Assembly (NCBI GenBank): GCA_015482705.2
Contig: JADMLA020000003.1
Location: 1 to 62,687 of the forward strand
DNA length: 62,687 bases
From: Prosthecochloris sp.
GTDB taxonomy: Bacteria; Bacteroidota; Chlorobiia; Chlorobiales; Chlorobiaceae
Direction of reading: 5' to 3'
Shown here: positions 1-8,742 of the stretch, piece after piece
Layout of the letters: each line of letters begins with the position of its first letter
How positions within the stretch are numbered: position 1 is the stretch's first letter
Position numbers and translations under genes: made by a program
Notes under the pieces: model-generated
Told to the model about the DNA's origin: nothing
The model's database searches: none
What the model saw: only the letters and a program-made list of their open reading frames with translations

Positions 1-95
1 TTGACGGGATAACGATCGGTAAACTGCTCGGTGATCTCAAGGCACTTGATGATGGGAAAATATCGGGTAAATCGTTTGTATCGGTTAGACAATAA
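1..95 (+). CDS. C-terminal fragment of an upstream gene
   Basis: The frame beginning at base 3 is open from the window edge to a TAA at 93-95 and encodes about 30 residues (ending KSFVSVRQ). Only the tail is visible and I do not recognise the family. It points towards the ferredoxin and hcp genes 66 bases downstream, so it may belong to the same transcription unit. A regulator of the hcp block is a natural guess from position, but nothing in the residues proves it. Confidence 0.4.
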   Translation, partial: DGITIGKLLGDLKALDDGKISGKSFVSVRQ

Positions 96-161
96 CATAC
101 TAGAAACGTGAACAGGGAGTGGTATGCAGTGCACAATCATGACCTTATGCAGGAAGCAACA

Positions 162-1013
162 ATGAAAAGAGAGATCATAACCATAGACCAGACAAAGTGT
201 GACGGTTGTGGTGACTGTGTGCCCGGTTGTCCGGAAGGTGCATTGCAGATTATCGACGGTCGGGCAAGACTGGTCGGTGATCTTTTCTGTGACGGGCTCG
301 GAGCGTGTATCGGAACTTGTCAAAAAGGGGCGATAAGCGTCGAGGAACGTGACGCCGAACCCTATGATGAGCGGCGGGTTATGGAAGAGATGATCGTAAA
401 AGGGGGAACAAACGTCATTGCTGCACATCTTGAACATCTCAAAGCGCATGGAGAAGAGGAATATTTACAGCAAGCGCTGGTTTACCTGAAAGAAAAAGGG
501 ATTGAAAGCCCGATAAACGACGTGCAGGGCAACCAGTCGTCCGAACATGAAGGCTGTGGATGTGCCGGTAGTGTGCTAATGGATTTCAGAAAAAACGGCA
601 ATGATGTCGAACAGGGCGAATCAACCGGACAGCAGAAATCCGAATTGACGCAGTGGCCGATACAGCTTCATCTCGTGACACCGCTCGCTCCTTGCTATCG
701 GGATTCGGATCTTTTACTTGCTGCGGATTGTACGGCATTTGCAATTGGAGCATTTCATCCGGCTTTCATGAGGGGCAAGAGCATAGCGATTGCATGTCCG
801 AAACTCGATTCGGGAATAGACCGATATGTAGAAAAGCTGAAATCTATGATTGAACTGGCGAATATCAACACCATTACCGTTGTGATTATGGAAGTTCCCT
901 GTTGCGGAGGGCTTGTTTCAATTGTCAATCAGGCGCTTGACAAGGCGTCCAGAGACGTGCCGGTTACAAAGATTGTTATCGGTGTGAGGGGAGATGTTCT
1001 TGGTGAGCGTTGA
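162..1013 (+). CDS. Two-[4Fe-4S] ferredoxin-domain protein, hcp-linked
   Basis: This 283-residue protein has a bacterial ferredoxin domain at its N-terminus. The first cluster motif is C13-x2-C16-x2-C19-x3-C23-P; the second is C43-x5-C49-x3-C53, in the form CDGLGACIGTC. After a linker rich in charged residues, a C-terminal domain of about 110 residues carries further cysteines (APC, ADC, ACPK and PCC), which may bind another metal centre. There is no signal peptide, so it is cytoplasmic. I start at ATG 162 because AGGA lies 8 bases upstream; an in-frame GTG at 108 would add 18 residues with poorer support. It lies upstream of a TPR gene and hcp on the same strand, so an electron-transfer role to or around Hcp is plausible but inferred. 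Confidence 0.85.
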   Translation: MKREIITIDQTKCDGCGDCVPGCPEGALQIIDGRARLVGDLFCDGLGACIGTCQKGAISVEERDAEPYDERRVMEEMIVKGGTNVIAAHLEHLKAHGEEEYLQQALVYLKEKGIESPINDVQGNQSSEHEGCGCAGSVLMDFRKNGNDVEQGESTGQQKSELTQWPIQLHLVTPLAPCYRDSDLLLAADCTAFAIGAFHPAFMRGKSIAIACPKLDSGIDRYVEKLKSMIELANINTITVVIMEVPCCGGLVSIVNQALDKASRDVPVTKIVIGVRGDVLGER

Positions 1014-1098
1014 TAAAAAAATCATCACAAGGAAAAATGACTGAATAGGTGCATTTCGAAAAGCCGTCATCGATCTTTAAAAGATTGTCATTGAAGAA

Positions 1099-1509
1099 AT
1101 GTTAAAAGATGCTTTGGGCAGTTATAGAGGTTCGGTCGAAGAACTTGACAGGATAATAGAGCAGAATCCGGAAAATGCCATGGCATACTACAACCGTGCA
1201 AATGCAAAAAACGGTACAGGTGATGTCAGGGGTGCAATAGATGATTACACGATGGCGATCGAGCTTGGGCTGAGACTCCGTGAAAAATTTCTTGCCCATG
1301 GAAACAGAGGTATAACCAGAGCCGATCTGGGTGATGTAGAGGGTGCAATGGAAGATTTTACGGCAATTATCGAAGCTTGTCCGAAAAGCAAGAGAATTCT
1401 GAAGACCGCCCTGTTTAACAGATCGTTGCTTAAAAAGGCAAGTGGTGACTTTCGAGGTGCCGATCGAGATTATCAGTATGCAGTATCTGTTGAAATACAT
1501 AAACAATAA
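1099..1509 (+). CDS. Small TPR-repeat protein
   Basis: The 136 residues are built from about three tetratricopeptide units. The segments around residues 13-47 (NPENAMAYYNRANAKNGTGD), 50-84 (HGNRGITRADLGDVEGAMED) and 90-130 (NRSLLKKASGDFRGADRDYQ) show the usual small/large helix-pair pattern. There is no signal peptide or enzyme motif. It lies 85 bases after the ferredoxin-domain gene and 20 bases before hcp, so the three probably form one operon. TPR proteins act as protein-interaction scaffolds; a role in assembling or partnering Hcp is inference only. A long antisense frame at 1102-1518 is a shadow. Confidence 0.8.
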   Translation: MLKDALGSYRGSVEELDRIIEQNPENAMAYYNRANAKNGTGDVRGAIDDYTMAIELGLRLREKFLAHGNRGITRADLGDVEGAMEDFTAIIEACPKSKRILKTALFNRSLLKKASGDFRGADRDYQYAVSVEIHKQ

Positions 1510-1529
1510 GCAAGGCAAGGAGGAGAATT

Positions 1530-3158
1530 ATGGGGATGTATTGTGATCAGTGTCAGGAAAGCGTCCAGAAAACAGGATGTATCGCTCGAGGAGTATGCGG
1601 TAAAAGTGAAACCACGGCAAAACTCCAGGACATGCTTGTGTATGTTCTCGAAGGTATTGCAGTGTGTGTCGAAGCCTCCGGCAAAAAGGTGACACCAGAG
1701 CTTGGACGCTTTATCAGTGAAGCGTTGTTTGTTACGGTTACCAATACCAATTTCGACGACGATGCAATCGTTGACAAGATTTTCGAGGCGTTGGCTTTGC
1801 GTGATGAAGTGAAACGTTCATTTTCCGGTGTTCAGTTGCATGACAGCGCTGTATGGACAGGTGAAAGCAAAGAGGATTGTATCAGGAAAGCCGAAACATC
1901 GGGTGTTGCGGCACTCAGTGAGAATGAAGATCTGCGTTCTTTGAAAAGCCTGGTGCTTTACGGGCTCAAAGGGCTGGCTGCGTATACGGATCATGCAGCG
2001 GTTCTTGGTTACGTTGATGAATCGATTTACGATTTCTCTGTCAAGGCTCTGGCCTCGCTGACAAAAGAAATGACTGCCGATCAGTTGACGGCATTGGTCA
2101 TGGAGACCGGCGAAACTGCCGTAAAGGCAATGGCACTTTTGGACAAGGCCAACACGGAAACCTATGGCAATCCTGAGATCACGACGGTGAAAACCGGGGT
2201 GGGAAACAATCCCGGTATCCTGATATCGGGTCATGATCTCCATGACATGGCAGAACTCCTGAAACAAACCGAGGGGAGCGGTGTCGATGTGTATACTCAT
2301 TGCGAGATGCTCCCGGCACAGTATTACCCTGCATTCAAGAAGTTCTCTCACTTTGCGGGTAACTATGGCAGCTCCTGGTGGTCCCAGGACAAAGAGTTCG
2401 CTTCGTTCAACGGGCCGATTCTGATGACTACCAACTGTATTGTTCCTGTGAAGGAGTCCTACAGGAGAAGGATGTTTACAACCGGTAATGCGGGATATGA
2501 AGGCATCAAGCATGTACCGGCACCGGAAAATGGTGAAGCGAAAGATTTTTCCGAAATTATCGAACTGGCAAAAACCTGCCAGCCACCGACAGAGATCGAG
2601 AACGGTGAAATCATCGGCGGATTTGCGCACAATCAGGTTATCGCTCTTGCTGACAAGGTTGTCGAAGCGGTAAAGTCCGGTGCCATACAACGTTTTGTCG
2701 TCATGGCAGGCTGCGACGGTCGTCAGAATACACGAGAGTATTACACCGGCGTTGCCGATGCGTTGCCTGACGATGCGATTATTCTGACGGCAGGTTGTGC
2801 CAAGTATCGTTACAACAAGCTGCAGCTTGGTGACATCGGGGGCATACCGAGAGTGCTCGATGCCGGGCAATGTAATGATTCCTATTCACTTGCGGTCATC
2901 GCGCTCAAACTCAAGGAGGTTTTCGGACTGGACGATATCAACGATCTTCCGATATCGTATGACATTGCGTGGTACGAGCAGAAAGCCGTAGCTGTTTTGC
3001 TTGCTCTGCTCTCGCTCGGCGTGAAAGGTATTCGGCTCGGTCCGACCCTTCCGGATTTTCTCACCCCTGCTGTTCAGTCTGTCCTGGTCGAGAAGTTCGA
3101 CATCAAACCAATCGGTACGGTTGAAGAAGATGTGAACGCCATGATGGCCGGGAAATAA
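1530..3158 (+). CDS. hcp: Hydroxylamine reductase / hybrid cluster protein Hcp
   Basis: The 542-residue protein matches the full length of Hcp (prismane protein), a cytoplasmic Fe-S enzyme that reduces hydroxylamine and, in better-studied bacteria, nitric oxide. The N-terminal cluster ligands C5-x2-C8-x8-C17-x5-C23 follow the spacing of the strict-anaerobe class. The hybrid-cluster ligands lie in recognisable blocks: GHDLHDMAELL, the Cys and Glu of VDVYTHCEMLPAQ, TTNCIVP, the GCDGRQNTREYY block, LTAGCAKYRYN and LDAGQCNDSYS. A strong ribosome-binding site (AAGGAGGAG) sits 6 bases before the ATG. It follows the TPR gene by 20 bases. I see no terminator beyond a weak hairpin near 3176-3195. Confidence 0.97.
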   Translation: MGMYCDQCQESVQKTGCIARGVCGKSETTAKLQDMLVYVLEGIAVCVEASGKKVTPELGRFISEALFVTVTNTNFDDDAIVDKIFEALALRDEVKRSFSGVQLHDSAVWTGESKEDCIRKAETSGVAALSENEDLRSLKSLVLYGLKGLAAYTDHAAVLGYVDESIYDFSVKALASLTKEMTADQLTALVMETGETAVKAMALLDKANTETYGNPEITTVKTGVGNNPGILISGHDLHDMAELLKQTEGSGVDVYTHCEMLPAQYYPAFKKFSHFAGNYGSSWWSQDKEFASFNGPILMTTNCIVPVKESYRRRMFTTGNAGYEGIKHVPAPENGEAKDFSEIIELAKTCQPPTEIENGEIIGGFAHNQVIALADKVVEAVKSGAIQRFVVMAGCDGRQNTREYYTGVADALPDDAIILTAGCAKYRYNKLQLGDIGGIPRVLDAGQCNDSYSLAVIALKLKEVFGLDDINDLPISYDIAWYEQKAVAVLLALLSLGVKGIRLGPTLPDFLTPAVQSVLVEKFDIKPIGTVEEDVNAMMAGK

Positions 3159-3231
3159 GCCTGCGGGCATGGAAAGTATTCCGTAAAATACTATTATAGG
3201 GGCTTCTTATAACTCAAAAAATGATCGTTGT

Positions 3232-3888
3232 ATGAAGCCTCTTTCCGTTGTGCTACTGGTTTTCGCTGTCCTTTCCTTGTTCTGTTTTCAGGTGTCGTTC
3301 GCTGCTGATCGAAGCGTTGTCGGGGTTTCGGATGCAACCAGCCCGTCAGCAGGTTCGCTCTCCGAGGTTGCAAGCCCGGCTTCAAGTAAAGGCAGCGCTT
3401 TACATGGCATTGACGATGATCGTTTTCGGCCCTCGATAAGCGTTTCGAAAGTCAAGCCGGAGATCGTTTTTCAGATAGTCCGGGAATCACTTCTGACCTA
3501 CTCTTTTCCGGGGAGTAACTATTTTGTGCTGAATCTCAATACGACAAAAAATTTCGATCCTTCTTCGCTCAACCCGGCGTCGATCAGCGTCAATCTCAAA
3601 TACTTCAGGAACGGTAAACTCACGGGGCAGGAACTACTCAAGGGGAAGTTCGTGAAAGCGAATTCAGATAATCCTCCTACAACCCCGTCGACGATTCTCC
3701 GGTGGAAATCCGACCCGACTCGATGGGCCACTCAATGTACGAACAGCACCGATTGCTACTGTCAGATCGATGTTTCCGTCTACGATACGCTCCTCTCCGA
3801 TGAGGGGGTCAGACTCGACGGTGATCGTGATGGAGCACCGGGGGGGAACTACTATCACAGGTTTTTCAGGGGAATGTCCACTCCGTGA
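3232..3888 (+). CDS. Unknown secreted protein
   Basis: The 218-residue product begins with a clear signal peptide: MKP, a hydrophobic core of about 16 residues, then a likely signal peptidase I site after SFAA. The mature part is rich in Ser, Thr, Asn and Pro, has no membrane span, and contains a short cluster CTNSTDCYCQ near residue 172. A segment naming aspartate-rich loops (LDGDRDGAPGGNYYHRFF) lies near the C-terminus and could bind calcium. I do not recognise the family. It stands alone 73 bases after hcp and is followed by 520 bases of repeat DNA. Confidence 0.7.
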   Translation: MKPLSVVLLVFAVLSLFCFQVSFAADRSVVGVSDATSPSAGSLSEVASPASSKGSALHGIDDDRFRPSISVSKVKPEIVFQIVRESLLTYSFPGSNYFVLNLNTTKNFDPSSLNPASISVNLKYFRNGKLTGQELLKGKFVKANSDNPPTTPSTILRWKSDPTRWATQCTNSTDCYCQIDVSVYDTLLSDEGVRLDGDRDGAPGGNYYHRFFRGMSTP

Positions 3889-4412
3889 AGACTCGATCAT
3901 TTTTTCCTGCCAAAACAATGTTCGTGTTACGTTCCTGTTAACCGGTATTCCCCTGCCGGACAGATAAACTACATTCTTCTCTATGCGTAAGAGGATCTCC
4001 ATGGCTGTGCTGCACGCTTTTTTACGAGATTTTCTTGCGCTGTGCCTGAAACACTTGAGGTTGTCTCATTAGTCCTGCAATGAATCTTTCTGTAGTCATC
4101 CTCAGGCTTGACCCGGGGATCCATTTTTCAATGAATGTCAGTGTGGATACCGCATCAAGTGCGCCATGACTTTCGTTTCCCTGTCATCCTCGGGCTTGAC
4201 CTGGGGATCCATCTTCGAATGAAAGACAGTATGGATGCATCAAGTGCGGCATGACTTTCTGCCGGAAACGTTAATGGTTATCGATAGCCGTGAAACACTG
4301 CTTTTGAGACATCCTTTACGGCTTTTGTCCTGTATATACCATGTAAAGAGGGCGTTTCGCGGCAATTGCTAAAGGCATTCATACATTCATTACCCATAAT
4401 AAAGGAGAGAAG
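3889..4412. repeat. Repeat-bearing intergenic region with inverted-repeat element copy A
   Basis: The stretch holds no gene I can support. Its centre (4057-4316) is a copy of a short element seen also at 8598 and 20345. It starts GAGGTTGTCTCA and ends TGAGACATCCTT, a degenerate pair of terminal inverted repeats. Inside are two copies of hairpin unit R1 (4095-4124 and 4183-4212, core CCTCGGGCTTGACC) and two of unit R2 (near 4143-4170 and 4231-4255), which makes this copy longer than the others. The 95 bases after it lead to the ribosome-binding site of the next gene. Confidence 0.75.
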
Positions 4413-5255
4413 ATGTTCGATAGGTACTGGAAAAAAGCAGTGTTGACCTGCTGTGTTTTCTTGGGTTCTTTCAATCTGGAGGCGGGTCCGAGGTTACAGC
4501 AAAAGAACTGGGAGATCGGTCCGGAAGTTTTCCAGCAGACCTATGAGGAGCCTGGTGTGATGAAGGAGGAAGGGGTCATGTACGGTTTACGAGGTGCTGT
4601 TGAATTTCACGACTTCATGCCGGGGCCGATTCACCTGTTGAGGGTAGAGGGTTCCTATGCCTGGGGTGAACAGGACTATACCTCCGGCAGGACAGGAGAT
4701 ATCGATGATATCGAGGTTTCTTTTTTTGAGGTGCGAGGTATCCTCGGTCACGATATACATTTTCAAAATGGTGTTGTGACTCCCTATGTCGGATTTGGTT
4801 ATCGCTGGAAAGAAGACCGCGCTGGTGGAATGGTTTCCACATCCGGTGCTTTGGGATATGACAGGGAATCGAACTATTCCTACAGCCCTATCGGGATTGC
4901 CTTCGAAGCCGATCTTGAAAAAGGTTGGTCGATAGGGGGAAGGGTCGAATATGATCTGTTCTGGGACGGTACACAGAGAAGCTGTTTCAGCGAACTGCAC
5001 CCTTTGAACAGTGATCTGGTTAACGATCAGAATGAGGGATATGGTCTGAGAGCATCATTGAGGGTAACCAGGGAACTCGATGAAACATTCCTGCTTGCTG
5101 TCGAGCCGTTCTGGCGGTATTGGGATATCGAGCAATCCGAACCTGGTGATTTTGACGAGTATAACCCTTTCCTTGGCAAAGTGGTTCAAAGAACAGGATA
5201 TGAACCTGCAAACAGTTCTACCGAGTACGGTGTAAAAGTCGTGCTTTTTTTCTGA
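4413..5255 (+). CDS. Outer-membrane beta-barrel protein
   Basis: The 280-residue protein has a short signal peptide (MFDRYWKKAVLTCCVFLGSFNLEAG) and then alternating polar/hydrophobic strands rich in Tyr, Trp and Gly. Examples are VTPYVGFGYRW, WSIGGRVEYDLFW and FLLAVEPFWRYW. It ends in the strand VKVVLFF, with the terminal Phe expected of barrels inserted by BamA. The pattern fits an 8- to 12-stranded outer-membrane porin-like or surface protein; the exact family is not recognised. The start is fixed by AAAGGAGAG 5 bases before ATG. The gene is flanked on both sides by repeat clusters. Confidence 0.8.
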   Translation: MFDRYWKKAVLTCCVFLGSFNLEAGPRLQQKNWEIGPEVFQQTYEEPGVMKEEGVMYGLRGAVEFHDFMPGPIHLLRVEGSYAWGEQDYTSGRTGDIDDIEVSFFEVRGILGHDIHFQNGVVTPYVGFGYRWKEDRAGGMVSTSGALGYDRESNYSYSPIGIAFEADLEKGWSIGGRVEYDLFWDGTQRSCFSELHPLNSDLVNDQNEGYGLRASLRVTRELDETFLLAVEPFWRYWDIEQSEPGDFDEYNPFLGKVVQRTGYEPANSSTEYGVKVVLFF

Positions 5256-5860
5256 AAAGCGGGTCTTTTTTTAGTTGCTCAACGGATTTCCAGGCGGCTT
5301 TTGTCTTTGGCTCTCTCCCGGGAATCGATGTGCTTTTCTCTTTTCTCCATGGATGCCGCATCACGTCCGGCATGACATTCCTTTCCCTGTCATCCTCGGG
5401 CTCGACCCGGGGATCTATTTTCTTCTGAAAGTTTGCATGGATGCCGCATCGAGTGCGGCATGACGTCCCTCTCTTCCAGTCATCCTCGGGCAAGCGAAGC
5501 GCGACCCGGGGATCCACGGGTTCACTTGTTTCTTTCCATGGATGCCGCATCACGTCCGGCATGACATTCCTTTCCCTGTCATCCTCGGGCTTGACCCGGG
5601 GATCCATTGGTGTTGCTGTTGTTCAGCATTGAGGCTGGAGGGGATGATTTCAACCACAGTCGAAACCGGTTTTTGTGGCTGTTTTTTCTGCTTTCGAGAT
5701 GTAACGTGTTGTTTGCATTCCTGTAATACCGCCTCAACATTCAATCGATATATTTTAAGCCGTTTTAGAACTGAGAACGATGTTTCCCCGGCTATCTCGC
5801 AATAGTCACGTTTCCCTTTTTCTTTCAGCAGCTTTTTTAATCTAACATGGAATTACAATC
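5256..5860. repeat. Intergenic region with alternating R1/R2 hairpin repeats
   Basis: Between the barrel protein and the phosphatase, 5349-5607 is an array of three R2 units (5349, 5437 and 5538; a GCCGCA..TGCGGC type hairpin) alternating with three R1 units (5389, 5479 and 5578). The middle R1 is the longer form with an inserted AAGCGAAGCG. All units point the same way. The short open frames across it translate to repeated WIPGSSPRMT-like or LDPGI-like strings and are not genes. The remaining 250 bases before the phosphatase gene hold its upstream region, with no feature I can define. Confidence 0.8.
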
Positions 5861-7366
5861 ATGCAGAACACCAGAAAACGAAGAAGCTTTTTCCAGAGCC
5901 TTGTTTTTGGGCTTATGATGTCGATGCTTGTTGTGTCGATCTCGGGTTGCGACGATGATGATGACGATGGGGTTGTAAACGCGCCTTCATCTACCGATAA
6001 AACAGCAAAGTACATTTTCTTTTTTATCGGTGATGGCATGGCGAGTCCCCAGGTGAACATGACCGAAGCCGCCCTTGCCGATCCGAATTTCAGGCTTGTT
6101 AACGGTGCTGTCACTCTCGGTGCAATGAATCTCCAGCATTTTCCTACAGCAGGTATGGCGACAACCCATGCTGAAGACCGTTACATCACCGGTTCTGCCG
6201 CCGCAGCAACAGCTCTTGCAACAGGTAAGAAAACTTCAATCGGCACCATTTCAAAAAATGTCGCTCATACAGAGGATTTGAAAACAATGGCCGAGATGGC
6301 AAAAGAAAAAGGTATGAAGGTGGGTATTGTTTCCAGCGTGAGTATCGATCATGCCACTCCAGCGTGTTTCTATTCACATGCCGACAGCAGAAACGAGTAT
6401 TACAATATAGCCAGCCAGATGGATGACAGTGGTTTCGACTATTTCGGCGGTGGTTACGCGAAAGGTAATTTTCCAGGCAAAGGGGCTGGTGATGTCGAGA
6501 TTCAGATGCAGAATGCAGGGTATGAAATTGTCGACAACCTCGGGGCTTTGAAAGGTGTTCAGTCTGGGCAGAAATGTTGGGCTTATACCGAATACGACGG
6601 TTCCGGGGCATTGTTTTATGAAATCGACCGCATGGGCACCGACCATATCTCTCTTGCCGAATTCACTGAAGAAGGTATCAGGCTGCTCGACAATCCGAAC
6701 GGGTTCTTCATGATGATCGAGGGCGGTAAGGTCGACTGGGCTTGCCACGCCAACGATGTTGTCAGTGCAACGCATGACATGGTCGCTTTTGACGATGCTA
6801 TCGGTATAGCGCTTGATTTTTACAACCAGCATCCTGACGAAACGCTTATCGTCGTAACCGGTGACCATGAATGCGGTGGCCTTTCGCTCGGCTATGCTTC
6901 TACCGGATACGATACTGCGTTCAGCCTCCTGAAATATCAGGATATTTCCTACCAGGAGTATACCGAAATAGTCGGATCATGGAAAGGCACCGGTAAAACC
7001 TTTGCCGCTGCTCTCGAGGATGTTAAAGAGCATTTCGGCCTTGGCGACGATACCCTAGACCCGGCACTTGCGCTGAGCGACTATGAGAGGGATCAGCTCG
7101 AAGAAGCTTTTAACGATAGCATGAACGGTGGATTCGATCGCAATGATGAGGAAGTTTTTCTGAAGTACGGGCCTTACTACGATCCGTTTACCGTTACCGT
7201 TACACACATCCTCAATCAGAAGGCAGGGATCAGCTGGACAAGCTACTACCACACCGGTGTTCCGGTGCCTGTTTATGCTATCGGTGCAGGTGGGAACAGT
7301 TTCAGTGGCTCTTATGACAATACCGATGTCGCAAAGAAAATCATCGAGGCTGGAGAGCTGAACTAA
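5861..7366 (+). CDS. Alkaline phosphatase, lipoprotein form
   Basis: This 501-residue member of the PhoA superfamily hydrolyses phosphomonoesters outside the cytoplasm. A lipoprotein signal ends in the lipobox SISGC near residue 30, followed by six aspartates, so the mature enzyme should be lipid-anchored. Metal and catalytic blocks are visible: FFIGDGMASPQ, the nucleophile Ser in ITGSAAAATALATGKK, IDHATPACFYSH, MIEGGKVDWACHAND and VTGDHECGG. The residue just before the nucleophile is Gly where E. coli PhoA has Asp101. The conserved C-terminal His block is seen as YHTGVPVPVYAIG. A strong terminator follows at 7407. Confidence in the family is high; natural substrate unknown. Confidence 0.95.
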   Translation: MQNTRKRRSFFQSLVFGLMMSMLVVSISGCDDDDDDGVVNAPSSTDKTAKYIFFFIGDGMASPQVNMTEAALADPNFRLVNGAVTLGAMNLQHFPTAGMATTHAEDRYITGSAAAATALATGKKTSIGTISKNVAHTEDLKTMAEMAKEKGMKVGIVSSVSIDHATPACFYSHADSRNEYYNIASQMDDSGFDYFGGGYAKGNFPGKGAGDVEIQMQNAGYEIVDNLGALKGVQSGQKCWAYTEYDGSGALFYEIDRMGTDHISLAEFTEEGIRLLDNPNGFFMMIEGGKVDWACHANDVVSATHDMVAFDDAIGIALDFYNQHPDETLIVVTGDHECGGLSLGYASTGYDTAFSLLKYQDISYQEYTEIVGSWKGTGKTFAAALEDVKEHFGLGDDTLDPALALSDYERDQLEEAFNDSMNGGFDRNDEEVFLKYGPYYDPFTVTVTHILNQKAGISWTSYYHTGVPVPVYAIGAGGNSFSGSYDNTDVAKKIIEAGELN

Positions 7367-7406
7367 CCGGTTGCAAGAAAAATCGATACACCCTTTTCCA
7401 ACCTTG

Positions 7407-7443
7407 CCTGAAAGAGCCGTTCTAGGCTCTTTCAGGTTTTTTA
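7407..7443 (+). terminator. Rho-independent terminator after the phosphatase gene
   Basis: A perfect 12-base stem (CCTGAAAGAGCC at 7407-7418, loop GTTCTA, GGCTCTTTCAGG at 7425-7436) is followed at once by six T residues. It ends the phosphatase transcript 40 bases past the stop codon. The T-tract ends only 7 bases before the ATG of the next gene. Confidence 0.93.
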
Positions 7444-7449
7444 TTCTTC

Positions 7450-8589
7450 ATGATTATGGACCGAATGTTTTACAAGAAAGCCGATGTCTATTTTATTGCA
7501 TTCATTGTTATCGCGTCGGTTTTTCTCTGGTTTTTACCAACCGGTTTCGAAAAGCCGGAACTTCAAAAAAATTCCCTGCGTGAGCGGGGAAAGGTCGTAA
7601 CGGTCGACGACACCGACCTGAAGAGGGTCGGGCTGATTTTGACCGGTGAACAGAAAATGGAAATCGAGATCCTTTCAGGTGAATTCAAGGGCCGCAGTCT
7701 TGCTGCTTCCAATATTCTGATGGGTCAGATGAGTGTCGACAAGCTTTTCCGGGAAGGTGACGATATACTTGCAGTTCTGAAAATTGATGGAAAAACCGGT
7801 GAAATAATCAATGCAAGGGCAGCTGAACATTACCGGCTCGATATCGAGCTTATCTTGTTTGCACTATTCGGGTTGTTCCTGATTGGCTATGCCCGGTGGA
7901 CAGGATTCCGTGCGTTACTCTCCTTTGTATTTACAGCGCTTGCGATATGGAAAGTACTTATCCCGCTTTTTCTCAAAGGTATACCACCGCTTCCGGTCGC
8001 TTTTCTCATAGTTTCGATGACAACGAGTGTGATCATGCTGCTTATCACCGGTTTTACGCGTAAGGGGGCGGTTGCGCTTTCAGGAGCTATCGGCGGAGTG
8101 GGAGTTACGACGGTTCTTGCAATTCTTTTTGGCGCATGGTTCCGTGTACCCGGGACGGTTAAGGATTTTGCCGAAATGCTTCTGTACAGCGGTTTTTATT
8201 CTTTGAACCTTACCGGGATATTTCTCTCGGGGATTTTTATTTCCGCGGCCGGGGCTGTCATGGATATGGCTATGGATATTGCCGCATCACAAGCGGAAAT
8301 TGTTGAAAAACATCCAGGGATAAGCCGCAGGGAGCTGGTGGTTTCAGGTTTCAGAGTCGGTCAATCGGTCATTGGTACCATGACGACGACCCTGCTGTTC
8401 GCTTATTCGGGTAGTTTTACGTTTGTGCTGATGGTTTTTATGGCACAGGGGACGCCTATGGAATATATTTTCAATGTAAGCTATGTGGCTGCAGAAATAC
8501 TCTTGACCCTTGTCGGTAGTTTTGGACTTGTGCTTGTCGCACCCTTGACAGCTGTGCTGGGAGGGTTTATCTACACGGCAAGAAGGTAA
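7450..8589 (+). CDS. YibE/F family membrane protein
   Basis: The 379-residue protein has one N-terminal membrane segment (about residues 13-31), an extracytoplasmic beta-rich stretch of about 100 residues (GKVVTVDD..TGEQKMEIEILSGEFKG) and then seven or so hydrophobic helices from residue 135 to the end. This is the architecture of the YibE/F family, whose function is not established; a link to permeation of small molecules has been proposed. The start is uncertain: ATG 7450, 7456 and 7465 are all in frame and none has a good ribosome-binding site. The gene begins within 7 bases of the preceding terminator, so either read-through or a very short leader serves it. Downstream lies inverted-repeat element copy B. 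Confidence 0.85.
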   Translation: MIMDRMFYKKADVYFIAFIVIASVFLWFLPTGFEKPELQKNSLRERGKVVTVDDTDLKRVGLILTGEQKMEIEILSGEFKGRSLAASNILMGQMSVDKLFREGDDILAVLKIDGKTGEIINARAAEHYRLDIELILFALFGLFLIGYARWTGFRALLSFVFTALAIWKVLIPLFLKGIPPLPVAFLIVSMTTSVIMLLITGFTRKGAVALSGAIGGVGVTTVLAILFGAWFRVPGTVKDFAEMLLYSGFYSLNLTGIFLSGIFISAAGAVMDMAMDIAASQAEIVEKHPGISRRELVVSGFRVGQSVIGTMTTTLLFAYSGSFTFVLMVFMAQGTPMEYIFNVSYVAAEILLTLVGSFGLVLVAPLTAVLGGFIYTARR

Positions 8590-8597
8590 ACAAAAAA

Positions 8598-8732
8598 GAG
8601 GCAGTCTCATTCGTCCTACTAGAATGAGTCTTTCTGTCGTCATCCTCGGGCTCGACCCGGGGATCCGTCTTTCAACCGGAAACACAAATATGGTAACCGA
8701 TAGCCGTGAAGCAGTTCTTTTGAGACAGCCTC
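8598..8732 (+). mobile_element. MITE-like inverted-repeat element, copy B
   Basis: This 135-base element starts GAGGCAGTCTCA and ends TGAGACAGCCTC; the ends are inverted repeats with one mismatch over 12 bases. It contains one R1 unit (8639-8668) and the tail motif GATAGCCGTGAAGCAG shared with copies A and C. The R2 half present in the others is deleted. It lies between two convergent genes, flanked by A-tracts on the left and T-rich bases on the right, so its ends may also act as a bidirectional terminator. It has no coding capacity; if mobile, it needs a transposase from elsewhere. Confidence 0.7.
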
Positions 8733-8742
8733 TTGTATTGCA

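Noticed and set aside
1818..2870. 350-codon minus-strand open frame
   Set aside because: Fully antisense to hcp, no ribosome-binding site and no recognisable domain; hcp is certain.
5441..5632. Short frames with WIPGSSPRMT- or LDPGI-like peptides here and in the other repeat clusters
   Set aside because: They are translations of the R1 hairpin in various frames, recurring wherever the repeat occurs, not conserved proteins.
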